A stretch of DNA of 11,887 nt from Bacillota bacterium (lineage in GTDB: Bacteria; Bacillota; Clostridia; Oscillospirales; Ruminococcaceae): positions 1 to 11,887 of the forward strand of contig JAEWMM010000250.1 in the NCBI GenBank assembly GCA_023457175.1, read 5' to 3'. The position numbers were made by a program, and so were the translations under genes. The notes under the pieces are model-generated. The model saw only the letters and a program-made list of their open reading frames with translations, was not told the DNA's origin and searched no databases. Shown piece after piece: positions 1-5,482 of this stretch (positions are counted from its first letter, which is position 1; every line of letters begins with the position of its first letter).

Positions 1-1078
1 CCTTACGAGGGACGAAGCCGGCATGCCTGACACGGCCGGGGGCCGCGTCGAAATTGCTAAAAAAATTATTGCGCGCTGCGAGCAGGCGGGCATTCCGCGC
101 GAGGATGTGATCATCGACTGCCTGACCATGACGGTGGGAGCGGATCAGCGCAATGCGCAGATTACGCTTGAGGCGGTACGCCGCGTGCGTGCGCTGGGTG
201 TTAAAACTGCGCTGGGCGTCTCGAATGTCTCATTCGGTCTGCCCCGGCGCGACCTTGTAAACCGCACGTTTTTCACGTTGGCGCTGCAAGCCGGGCTGAA
301 CCTGTCGATTATTAACCCCGCCGATGCGGGCATGATGGAGGCGCTCGCGGTCTTCCGTATGCTGTTCGGCCATGACGCCAACGGCGAAGCGTATATTGGC
401 CGATTTGCGCAAACAACCGCTCAGCCGGCACCCGCCGCGTCGGAAAAGCATGTGCAAGGCAACGTCTCAGCGGCGATTCACGCCGGTTTAGAGCAGCAGG
501 CGGCACAGGCCGCGCGCAGCCTGCTGGAATCCACGACGCCGGAAGCGCTGATTGCCGATGTTCTAATCCCGACGCTGGACGATGTCGGCAAGCGCTATGA
601 GAAAAACGAAATTTTTCTGCCGCAGCTTATCCGCTCGGCCGGGGCGGCCAAGGCCGCTTTTGATGTGGTGCGCGAGCAGATAGCCGCTTCCAAGTCCGAG
701 CAGGCCGACCGCGGCACCATCGTGCTGGCAACAGTCCACGGAGATATTCACGATATCGGCAAGAATATTGTGCGCGCCGTGCTTGAGAATTACGGCTACC
801 GCATCATTGATCTTGGCCGCGACGTTGCGCCTGCCACCGTCGTCGAGGCCGTTAAATCTGCCGGCGCCACGCTTTGCGGCCTCTCGGCCCTGATGACCAC
901 GACGCTGCCCGCCATGGAGGAAACCATCAAGTTGTTGCACGCACAGTGCCCCGCCTGCCGCGTGGTTGTTGGCGGCGCGGTGCTTACCGCCGATTATGCC
1001 GCCGCCATAGGCGCGCATTATTATGCCAAAGATGCTTCCGCCACCGTTGCGGCCGCTAAAATTGTCTTTGGTTCATAA
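1..1078 (+). CDS. metH: Cobalamin-dependent methionine synthase, C-terminal part (5' end outside window)
   Basis: The protein transfers a methyl group from 5-methyltetrahydrofolate to homocysteine via cobalamin. The frame is open from base 2 (LTRDEAGMPDTAG before the first ATG at 23), so the gene starts outside the window and 23 is not its start. Visible domains in order are: the end of the pterin-binding barrel (GVSNVSFGLPRRD, about bases 215-255, then IINPADAGMMEA); the helical B12 cap (about 460-690, with LIPTLDDVGKRYEKNEIFLPQL); and the B12-binding Rossmann domain. The last carries the D-x-H-x-x-G cobalt-ligand motif in GDIHDIGKNIV, with the histidine at 749-751, then GLSALMTTTL and VVVGGAV. 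The protein ends directly after the B12 domain with no SAM-dependent reactivation domain, as is usual for short clostridial MetH proteins. Presence of the homocysteine-binding module cannot be judged. No clear terminator follows. Confidence 0.93.
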   Translation, partial: LTRDEAGMPDTAGGRVEIAKKIIARCEQAGIPREDVIIDCLTMTVGADQRNAQITLEAVRRVRALGVKTALGVSNVSFGLPRRDLVNRTFFTLALQAGLNLSIINPADAGMMEALAVFRMLFGHDANGEAYIGRFAQTTAQPAPAASEKHVQGNVSAAIHAGLEQQAAQAARSLLESTTPEALIADVLIPTLDDVGKRYEKNEIFLPQLIRSAGAAKAAFDVVREQIAASKSEQADRGTIVLATVHGDIHDIGKNIVRAVLENYGYRIIDLGRDVAPATVVEAVKSAGATLCGLSALMTTTLPAMEETIKLLHAQCPACRVVVGGAVLTADYAAAIGAHYYAKDASATVAAAKIVFGS

Positions 1079-1122
1079 AAATTTATAAAAATGGTCTTGC
1101 CGCTGCTTTTTTATGTTTGTGA

Positions 1123-1151
1123 TTGACTTTTTTCGAGCATTGAGCTATAAT
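1123..1151 (+). promoter_or_regulatory. Promoter of the tRNA-Ser gene
   Basis: TTGACT (1123-1128), a 17-bp spacer and a perfect TATAAT (1146-1151) make a strong vegetative sigma promoter. Transcription should begin near 1158, leaving a leader of about 55 nt before the mature tRNA. Confidence 0.85.
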
Positions 1152-1212
1152 ATTTAAGCTTGGTCAAGCATAGCTTATACGCTTTGCAGCGGCAAGTATG
1201 CCAATTGAATAT

Positions 1213-1301
1213 GGAGTGGTATCGAAGTGGTCATAACGGGGCGCACTCGAAATGCGTTTGCGAGAAATCGCACGTGAGTTCGAATCTCACCCACTCCGCC
1301 A
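1213..1301 (+). tRNA. tRNA-Ser, anticodon CGA
   Basis: Acceptor stem GGAGTGG (1213-1219) pairs with CCACTCC (1291-1297), followed by discriminator G and an encoded CCA (1299-1301). The anticodon loop is CTCGAAA, giving anticodon CGA, which reads UCG serine codons. The long variable arm (TGCG/CGCA with loop AGAAAT) is the class II feature expected of tRNA-Ser. The T arm is GTGAG-TTCGAAT-CTCAC. It stands alone with its own promoter and terminator. Confidence 0.96.
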
Positions 1302-1304
1302 AAA

Positions 1305-1360
1305 GGGCTCTAAAGCCCACGCAGGGAGTCATCAAACGATGACTCCCTGCGCTTTTGTTC
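1305..1360 (+). terminator. Intrinsic terminator of tRNA-Ser
   Basis: A small hairpin (GGGCT/AGCCC, 1305-1318) is followed by a perfect 14-bp hairpin (1320-1333 with 1338-1351, loop AAAC) and a T-rich tail CTTTTGTTC. The first hairpin may help 3' processing of the tRNA; the second is the terminator. Confidence 0.88.
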
Positions 1361-1445
1361 GATTATTAGGTTGTTCTGCTGTACTCATATCGTATTAGAT
1401 TACATCTAAGATAAATTTGTAAAATTGACATCAGAGGTGTTCATT

Positions 1446-1943
1446 ATGAAATGCTATTACCATGAAACAGCCGGCGCTGTGGCTGCATGCCAGTATTGCG
1501 GCAAATTTTTGTGTAAAACATGTGCTGGCACGTATACGCCATGCTTATGTGAAGAATGTTTTAAGATACAGTGCGATGCGGTTGAAAAAGGTTTAAAACA
1601 AAAGAAAACTTCTGCTTTAATTGACACACATGTTGAATTCTTTAAAGCTATTATAATTGGGCTTGTAACTTCTTTTGTTCTGACTTCGTTTTTTGGTGCG
1701 ATGGGCAGTAGGGAAAATATCCATATTGTCGAAAGTATTATGTTTTTCTTTGTTCCTTTTGGATGGATGCTGTTAACACATTTAGAGCGATGGTTTCCGT
1801 ATACAATTATGAGTTTGCCTATTTTCGGCGCCTACATATTTATTAAGTTCTGCTTCTCTGTGATATTGGGGTTTCCCTATTTCATGTTTATAGTTATCAA
1901 ATATTTTTTTAGGTTAATACGTATAAACTTTTTCCATAGCTAG
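1446..1943 (+). CDS. Small membrane protein with N-terminal B-box-like zinc finger, function unknown
   Basis: The product is 165 residues. The first 40 residues hold a metal-binding pattern: C3 and H6, C15-x2-C18, C23-x2-C26, then C33, C35 and C38. This resembles the B-box-like finger that opens many bacterial membrane proteins (MKCYYH...A.C.YCGK.LC..C). After a lysine-rich linker (K48-K54) come hydrophobic segments at about 66-86, 94-113 and 120-151, so the protein should be anchored in the membrane with the finger probably cytoplasmic. An upstream in-frame TTG at 1425 exists, but ATG 1446 has GAGGTG 6 nt ahead and the family-like MKCYYH start. The coding DNA is clearly AT-richer than metH or yaaA. 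Its 3' end overlaps the convergent small gene by 4 nt. I do not recognise a specific function. Confidence 0.75.
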   Translation: MKCYYHETAGAVAACQYCGKFLCKTCAGTYTPCLCEECFKIQCDAVEKGLKQKKTSALIDTHVEFFKAIIIGLVTSFVLTSFFGAMGSRENIHIVESIMFFFVPFGWMLLTHLERWFPYTIMSLPIFGAYIFIKFCFSVILGFPYFMFIVIKYFFRLIRINFFHS

Positions 1944-2104
1944 CCCTTATCCGTATCTTTTTTGCCTTCTAATACTTCAATAACCTCAGAATCGGCACAG
2001 GAGATATACTGTTCTTCGCATTCGCGCTGGGCTGCAATCAAAAGGTTGATTGCATTTTCGGAGGCACTGAACATTTTCAGATACATTTTTTTATAGTCCG
2101 GCAT
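1940..2104 (-). CDS. Small protein A (54 aa), paralogue of small protein B; function unknown
   Basis: The reading frame encodes 54 residues beginning MPDYKKMYLKMFSASENA. It matches the protein at 2456-2629 at 25 of the first 35 residues (MPDYK..Y.KMF.ASE.A.N.L.AAQ.ECEE.YIS), so it is a real gene, not chance. Two adjacent ATGs occur (2107 and 2104). The second leaves better spacing from GAGGTGA and aligns with the paralogue. The sequence is amphipathic and charged, with no signal peptide or membrane segment, and is probably helical. The tail diverges and is lysine/aspartate rich. It is divergent from the XRE gene at 2170 and its stop overlaps the end of the convergent membrane-protein gene. 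Many gut Clostridia carry similar MPDY-type short proteins, but I know of no assigned role. Confidence 0.72.
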   Translation of the reverse strand: MPDYKKMYLKMFSASENAINLLIAAQRECEEQYISCADSEVIEVLEGKKDTDKG

Positions 2105-2125
2105 CATATTCACCTCAAGGTATAT

Positions 2126-2153
2126 TTTAGAATAATTTGTTCTTAATTATACT
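2126..2153 (+). promoter_or_regulatory. Likely promoter/operator of XRE gene A
   Basis: TTTAGA (2126-2131), a 16-bp spacer and TATACT (2148-2153) form a reasonable promoter for the XRE gene at 2170. The spacer and the -10 region hold an inverted repeat ATAATT/AATTAT (2132-2137 and 2145-2150), in the place where an autorepressor would bind. No strong minus-strand promoter for small protein A was found here. Confidence 0.42.
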
Positions 2154-2169
2154 GAACATGGTGATAAAA

Positions 2170-2385
2170 ATGGAGCGATACGAAAGAATTCGAAGCTTGC
2201 GTGAAGACGCGGACCTCACACAGGAGAAGGTTGGCAAGGCAATCAACGTGCCTCAGCGCACCTACGCCTATTATGAAAGCGGACAGCGGATGGTTCCGCC
2301 GCAGGTTTTGTGCGCTTTGGCGGACTTTTACGGTGTGAGTGTGGACTACATTCTCGGGCGAACCCACAATAAAAAGGCCAACTGA
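2170..2385 (+). CDS. XRE/Cro-type HTH transcriptional regulator A (71 aa)
   Basis: This is a single helix-turn-helix protein of the lambda Cro/XRE type. The pattern RIRSLREDADLTQEKVGKAI runs into the recognition helix region (PQRTYAYYESGQR) and ends with the common YGVSVDYILGRT tail. It should bind DNA as a dimer and has no extra domain, so it is probably a simple repressor. The frame is open from a TTG at 2137 and includes ATG 2158, but ATG 2170 is preceded by GGTGAT 4 nt upstream and gives exactly the 71-residue length of its paralogue at 2723. It is divergent from small protein A across about 65 bp, which suggests it controls that gene and itself. Confidence 0.88.
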   Translation: MERYERIRSLREDADLTQEKVGKAINVPQRTYAYYESGQRMVPPQVLCALADFYGVSVDYILGRTHNKKAN

Positions 2386-2391
2386 TAGCTT

Positions 2392-2428
2392 ACAGCGACA
2401 TGGATTAAAACGCCATGCCGCTGTTTTT
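2392..2428 (+). terminator. Terminator of XRE gene A
   Basis: A 12-bp stem with one mismatch (2392-2403 with 2413-2424) precedes TTTTT at 2424-2428. The stem sequence, ACAGCG(A/G)CAT, is shared with the terminator of XRE gene B, further evidence that the modules are duplicates. Confidence 0.82.
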
Positions 2429-2432
2429 CCTT

Positions 2433-2477
2433 AAAAGAAAAGCGCGGATTTGGCATTACGCCTCATCCGCGCTTTTC
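2433..2477 (-). terminator. Terminator of small gene B
   Basis: A perfect 13-bp inverted repeat GAAAAGCGCGGAT/ATCCGCGCTTTTC (2465-2477 with 2437-2449) is followed on the minus strand by TTTTAA. The 5' arm lies inside the last codons of the small protein B gene, so hairpin and coding sequence overlap. Confidence 0.75.
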
Positions 2478-2629
2478 TCATTTCCCGCTAACAGTCCAAG
2501 GACTTGAAGCGCAGGCTCTGAATCGGAAATATACAGTTCCTCGCACTCCTGCTGGGCGGCAACTAAAATATTGGCCGCCTGCTCCGACGCGCGAAACATT
2601 TTGAAATACAATTCTTTATAGTCCGGCAC
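2456..2629 (-). CDS. Small protein B (57 aa), paralogue of small protein A; function unknown
   Basis: The product is 57 residues beginning MPDYKELYFKMFRASEQA, read from a GTG. The frame extends to another GTG at 2638, but GTG 2629 lies 5 nt after GGGGTGA and aligns with the start of the paralogue at 2104. The first 35 residues are strongly conserved between the copies and the tail is variable. The protein has no transmembrane segment and looks like a short charged helical protein (AAQQECEELYIS). It is divergent from XRE gene B, with a strong promoter that carries a dyad site between its -35 and -10 boxes, so it is very likely repressed by that protein. Function is unknown; the arrangement could also fit an antitoxin-like or phage-type control pair, but nothing in the sequence proves this. 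Confidence 0.75.
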   Translation of the reverse strand: MPDYKELYFKMFRASEQAANILVAAQQECEELYISDSEPALQVLGLLAGNEKSADEA

Positions 2630-2649
2630 GGCACTCACCCCATAAGTCT

Positions 2650-2678
2650 ATATTAGCCTGAAACAGGTTAATAGTCAA
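2650..2678 (-). promoter_or_regulatory. Promoter of small gene B
   Basis: On the minus strand TTGACT (2678-2673), a 17-bp spacer and TAATAT (2655-2650) form a near-consensus promoter. The start point near 2643 would leave a short leader holding just the ribosome binding site. Confidence 0.82.
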
Positions 2679-2692
2679 TAATCTGTTTCAGG
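2657..2692. promoter_or_regulatory. Paired operator sites of XRE module B
   Basis: CCTGAAACAGG (2657-2667) and TCTGTTTCAGG (2682-2692) are two copies of one dyad, centres 25 bp apart, and together form a 10-bp inverted repeat. The first sits exactly in the spacer of the minus-strand promoter; the second lies just upstream of it, on the side of the XRE gene. This is the layout expected of a Cro-like repressor acting on divergent genes. Confidence 0.65.
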
Positions 2693-2722
2693 TTATGGGA
2701 TACTGGGCTCGAGGTGATTTCT

Positions 2723-2938
2723 GTGCACAATCGGTTGAGAGATTTGCGTGAAGATGCGGATTTAAACCAAACGCAGATTGCAAAGTATCTAGGTATGTCA
2801 CAAACCGGATACTCAAAATATGAAACAGGCGAAAATGACATTCCAACTCAGGTACTTATAAAGCTTGCGCAGTATTATAAAACTAGTGTGGACTATATTC
2901 TTGGGTTGAGTAATGACAAAACGCCCTACAAAAAGTAA
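2723..2938 (+). CDS. XRE/Cro-type HTH transcriptional regulator B (71 aa)
   Basis: This single-domain helix-turn-helix protein is paralogous to the regulator at 2170. Shared blocks are LREDADL.Q, K..GM/V...Y..YE.G....P.QVL..LA..Y..SVDYILG, and both proteins have 71 residues. HTH residues lie at about 5-45 (QTQIAKYLGMSQTGYSKYETGEN). Two GTG codons could start it. GTG 2714 lies inside the Shine-Dalgarno GAGGTGA, so GTG 2723, 5 nt after it, is chosen. The tail DKTPYKK is basic. It likely represses the divergent small gene B through the CCTGAAACAGG sites and may autoregulate. I see only a weak plus-strand promoter (GATACT at 2699-2704 without a good -35). Confidence 0.88.
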   Translation: MHNRLRDLREDADLNQTQIAKYLGMSQTGYSKYETGENDIPTQVLIKLAQYYKTSVDYILGLSNDKTPYKK

Positions 2939-2940
2939 GT

Positions 2941-2983
2941 ACAGCGGCATAGAGTACAACCTCTATGCCGCTGTATTATTATA
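2941..2983 (+). terminator. Terminator of XRE gene B
   Basis: A perfect 14-bp stem ACAGCGGCATAGAG/CTCTATGCCGCTGT (2941-2954 with 2961-2974, loop TACAAC) is followed by ATTATTATA. The tail is less T-rich than ideal. Confidence 0.75.
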
Positions 2984-3064
2984 TTACTAAAACAATATCC
3001 CTTTAACAGTGCTGTACTTATATATCCAACCATATTGCTTCGTTTATAACTGCTCCCGCTGTAC

Positions 3065-3093
3065 TTCACACGAGCAAACTTATTTGATATACT
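3065..3093 (+). promoter_or_regulatory. Promoter of the 80-aa gene and yaaA
   Basis: TTCACA (3065-3070), a 17-bp spacer and TATACT (3088-3093) each match consensus at five of six positions. The start at 3129 follows AAGGGGGTGAG. Confidence 0.75.
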
Positions 3094-3128
3094 AAAACTG
3101 CTTGATTGCTTGAAAAGGGGGTGAGGCC

Positions 3129-3371
3129 ATGCAGCGAAATTATATCCGCAGTGTTCGGCTTAAAATGCCGGTGGATGAGAACTCCTACCTGCACAGCCTG
3201 CCGGCCGTGCGCCATCTGTCGCAGATAGAAGCGCTGACTAAAACCCACGGACGGCACGAGGCCGCCTTTTTAAACCGCGCGTGGGAGGATGTTCTGGCAG
3301 CGGATATCGTCATTGACCCGGCGATCGAACGGCTGCGGCATGCCCTGCATACAGAGGAGTCGCGCCCATGA
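3129..3371 (+). CDS. 80-aa protein resembling the N-terminus of a COG3910-type AAA ATPase; possible remnant
   Basis: The product is 80 residues with a strong ribosome binding site (AAGGGGGTGAG, ends about 4 nt before ATG 3129). Residues 4-31 (NYIRSVRLK...SYLHSLPAVRHLSQ) resemble the opening of predicted COG3910-type ATPases, which normally continue into a Walker A segment like FFVGENGSGK. No Walker A follows here. The second half (GRHEAAFLNRAWEDVLAADIV...) is unlike anything I recognise. It could therefore be an internally deleted ATPase remnant that stayed in frame, or a short protein in its own right. Its stop overlaps the start of yaaA by 4 nt (ATGA), so it probably still matters for translation of yaaA. 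Codon use resembles that of its GC-rich neighbours. The resemblance is from memory and needs a profile search. Confidence 0.6.
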   Translation: MQRNYIRSVRLKMPVDENSYLHSLPAVRHLSQIEALTKTHGRHEAAFLNRAWEDVLAADIVIDPAIERLRHALHTEESRP

Positions 3372-4111
3372 GAATTATCATATCCCCCGCAAAGAAAATG
3401 AATACGGATACCGACAGTCTGGCGTTTGACGCGCTGCCGCGCTTTTTGCCCGAAGCGGACATGATAAAGTGCGCGCTACAGCGCATGCACCCTAAGGAGT
3501 TACAGCGGCTTTGGAACTGCAACGACGCCATTGCCGCCCTCAATATACAGCGCCTGTACAGGATGACGCTTGAGAAAAACCTGACCCCTGCCATTCTCGC
3601 CTATGAGGGTATTCAATATCAATACATGGCGCCCGGCGTCTTTGAGGATGGACATTTTGACTATATATCCAGACATTTGCGCATTTTATCCGGCTTTTAC
3701 GGGCTGCTGCGCCCTCTCGACGGCGTAACGCCCTACCGCCTTGAAATGCAGGCTAAGCTCGCGGTCGGCGACTGTAAGGATCTCTACGCCTTTTGGGGTC
3801 GTAAGCCGGCTGACCAGCTTTGCAGCGAGACGGATTTTATTCTGAACCTTGCCTCCAAAGAGTACAGCCGGGCGGTGGCTGCCCATCTGCCCGAAGGGGT
3901 GCGGTTTATATCCTGTGTTTTTGGGGAATGGCAGAAAGGCAAGCTGATTGAAAAGGGTACCCTGTGTAAGATGGCTCGGGGGCAGATGGTGCGTTTTTTG
4001 GCGGAGCACAACGTCACCACCGCCGGGGGCATCCAAGCTTTTAACCAACTGGGGTACGCTTATGCCCCGTCGCATTCCACCGATGATACGCTGGTGTTCA
4101 TCAAGGCCTGA
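3368..4111 (+). CDS. yaaA: YaaA-family peroxide stress protein (DUF328)
   Basis: The product is 247 residues, the usual length for the family. It opens with MRIIISPAKKMN and carries the hallmark blocks AYEGIQYQ (79-85), LSGFYGLLRPLDG (107-119), PYRLEM (122-127), FWG, and the C-terminal FGEWQKGKL...KMARGQMVRFL. In E. coli YaaA limits intracellular iron and protects DNA during peroxide stress, and binds DNA; the biochemical activity in Firmicutes is less clear. It starts inside the end of the 80-aa gene (ATGA), preceded by GAGGAG 8 nt upstream, so the two are translationally coupled and share the promoter near 3065-3093. No convincing terminator follows, only a short CCGAT/ATCGG hairpin near 4127. 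Confidence 0.94.
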   Translation: MRIIISPAKKMNTDTDSLAFDALPRFLPEADMIKCALQRMHPKELQRLWNCNDAIAALNIQRLYRMTLEKNLTPAILAYEGIQYQYMAPGVFEDGHFDYISRHLRILSGFYGLLRPLDGVTPYRLEMQAKLAVGDCKDLYAFWGRKPADQLCSETDFILNLASKEYSRAVAAHLPEGVRFISCVFGEWQKGKLIEKGTLCKMARGQMVRFLAEHNVTTAGGIQAFNQLGYAYAPSHSTDDTLVFIKA

Positions 4112-4142
4112 GCTTTTGCCCTTGCGCCGATAGGTATCGGTA

Positions 4143-4174
4143 TTCAGAAAACAGCCTTACCGCGTCTATATAAT
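4143..4174 (+). promoter_or_regulatory. Possible promoter of the flavin oxidoreductase gene
   Basis: TATATAAT (4167-4174) gives a good -10 element; TTCAGA (4143-4148) 18-20 bp upstream is a poor -35. It lies 77 bp before the start codon. Confidence 0.35.
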
Positions 4175-4250
4175 AAACGGCAGGCGCAGCATTGAAAACC
4201 GCGCGTCGCACTAAGGACCTGTAAACTATTTTTATAAGGAGGAACCCCCT

Positions 4251-5315
4251 ATGAGCCTGTTATTCGAACCGCTTAAGCTTCGGGACCTGACCGTCAAAAA
4301 CCGGATTGCCGTTCCGCCGATGGTGGTCTACCACTGGGCGGATGACACCGGCTATGCGACCGACCGGCAGGTTGATCATTACCGCGCATTGGCTCAGGGC
4401 GGCGCCGGGCTGATTATTCAGGAGGCCACCTGCGTTACCAGACACGGTCGGCTTGCCGATTCGCAGCTGGGCATCTGGGAAGAGGGTCAGGTTGAGGGGC
4501 TTAAAAGAATTACCGATGCCGTACACCAATACGGAACGCCTATTTTGGTCGAGATACACCACGCCGGCGTTTTCGGCTTTATGGCCGATACCGTCTGTCC
4601 CAGCGACATCACCTGTACCGTCAAGGGCGAAACAAAACAAGCGCGCGCGCTGACGCTCGTAGAGCTGCACACTTTGCAGCAGGCGTTTGTAGATGCCGCC
4701 GTGCGGGCGGCACGCGCCGGCTACGACGGGGTGGAGCTGCACGCCTGCCATAACTATCTGATCTCACAATTCCTCAACCGCGAGGTGAATAAGCGCGCCG
4801 ACGCCTACGGCGCGCATCCCGCGCTGTTTGCATTGGAGATTATCCGCGAGATTCGCCAACGGGCGCCCGAATCGTTCATCATCGGCATTCGGCTTGGCGC
4901 GTTTGAGCCCACGCTGGCGGACGGCATTGCCCACGCGGTTGAGTTTGCGGAAAGCGGCGTGGATTTTCTGGATATTTCCTACGGCTTCGATCAGCGCTCT
5001 GAGCCATTCAAACCGGAAGATTATCGGTTCAGCGACCGCATTTATGCGGCGGCTGAGATTAAGAAACGCGTCCCTGTTCCGGTTTTTGCCGTCGGGGAAA
5101 TCGCGTCGGCCCAGTGGGCTGAAAAAATACTGTCTGAAACCGGCATCGATATGGTGGACATTGGCCGGGGCTCACTGGTAAACCCCAACTGGGCCAACGA
5201 CGCCAAAGCAAGCCACGACACCGGAAGCTGCCTGTACTGCCACACCTGCATGTGGCGTGTTAATTCCGACAAGTGCCCCGGAAGATTATCCTTTAACAAG
5301 AGATACAACCGATAA
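4251..5315 (+). CDS. Old Yellow Enzyme-family NADH:flavin oxidoreductase with C-terminal cysteine cluster
   Basis: The product is 354 residues, a single FMN-binding TIM barrel. It opens FEPLKLRDLTVKNRIAVPPM, as in the family. H164 and H167 in ELHACHNYL, with Y169, match the substrate-activating residues of the class. RADAYG, R214 (GIRLG), VGEI (281-284) and DIGRG (303-307) belong to the FMN/phosphate site. Such enzymes reduce activated alkenes or related substrates with NAD(P)H. The C-terminal end holds C327, C330, C333 and C342 (C-x2-C-x2-C-x8-C). This sits where 2,4-dienoyl-CoA reductase and trimethylamine dehydrogenase bind a 4Fe-4S cluster (C-x2-C-x3-C-x11-12-C), yet the FAD/NAD domain of those proteins is missing. 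The start has AAGGAGG 8 nt upstream. It is a monocistronic gene; the substrate is unknown. Confidence 0.9.
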   Translation: MSLLFEPLKLRDLTVKNRIAVPPMVVYHWADDTGYATDRQVDHYRALAQGGAGLIIQEATCVTRHGRLADSQLGIWEEGQVEGLKRITDAVHQYGTPILVEIHHAGVFGFMADTVCPSDITCTVKGETKQARALTLVELHTLQQAFVDAAVRAARAGYDGVELHACHNYLISQFLNREVNKRADAYGAHPALFALEIIREIRQRAPESFIIGIRLGAFEPTLADGIAHAVEFAESGVDFLDISYGFDQRSEPFKPEDYRFSDRIYAAAEIKKRVPVPVFAVGEIASAQWAEKILSETGIDMVDIGRGSLVNPNWANDAKASHDTGSCLYCHTCMWRVNSDKCPGRLSFNKRYNR

Positions 5316-5342
5316 TCCCCATTCTATTATCATCTGTGTTAA

Positions 5343-5382
5343 AATGGCCGCGCCGTTTAGCTTTTGCGACGGCGCGGCCATT
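5343..5382. terminator. GC-rich hairpin between convergent genes, likely terminator
   Basis: A perfect 14-bp stem (5343-5356 with 5369-5382, loop of 12) separates the plus-strand oxidoreductase from the minus-strand operon. On the minus strand it runs into TTTTAAC, on the plus strand into TATGG. The U-tract is weak, but position and stability fit a shared terminator. Confidence 0.55.
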
Positions 5383-5482
5383 ATGGCCAAGCACCTGAAA
5401 ACCGGATTATCCCTGCGGTCGATTTGCAGCGCTCTATGCCGTCGTCCTTACCGGACACAAAATAGCCCGCCAAGTTGCTTGA

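Noticed and set aside
1280..1301. tRNA-Ser 3' end as an attachment site of an integrated element
   Set aside because: No second copy of the tRNA 3' end and no integrase gene were found in the window.
1160..1342. 60-codon plus-strand reading frame
   Set aside because: It is the tRNA-Ser gene and its terminator read as protein.
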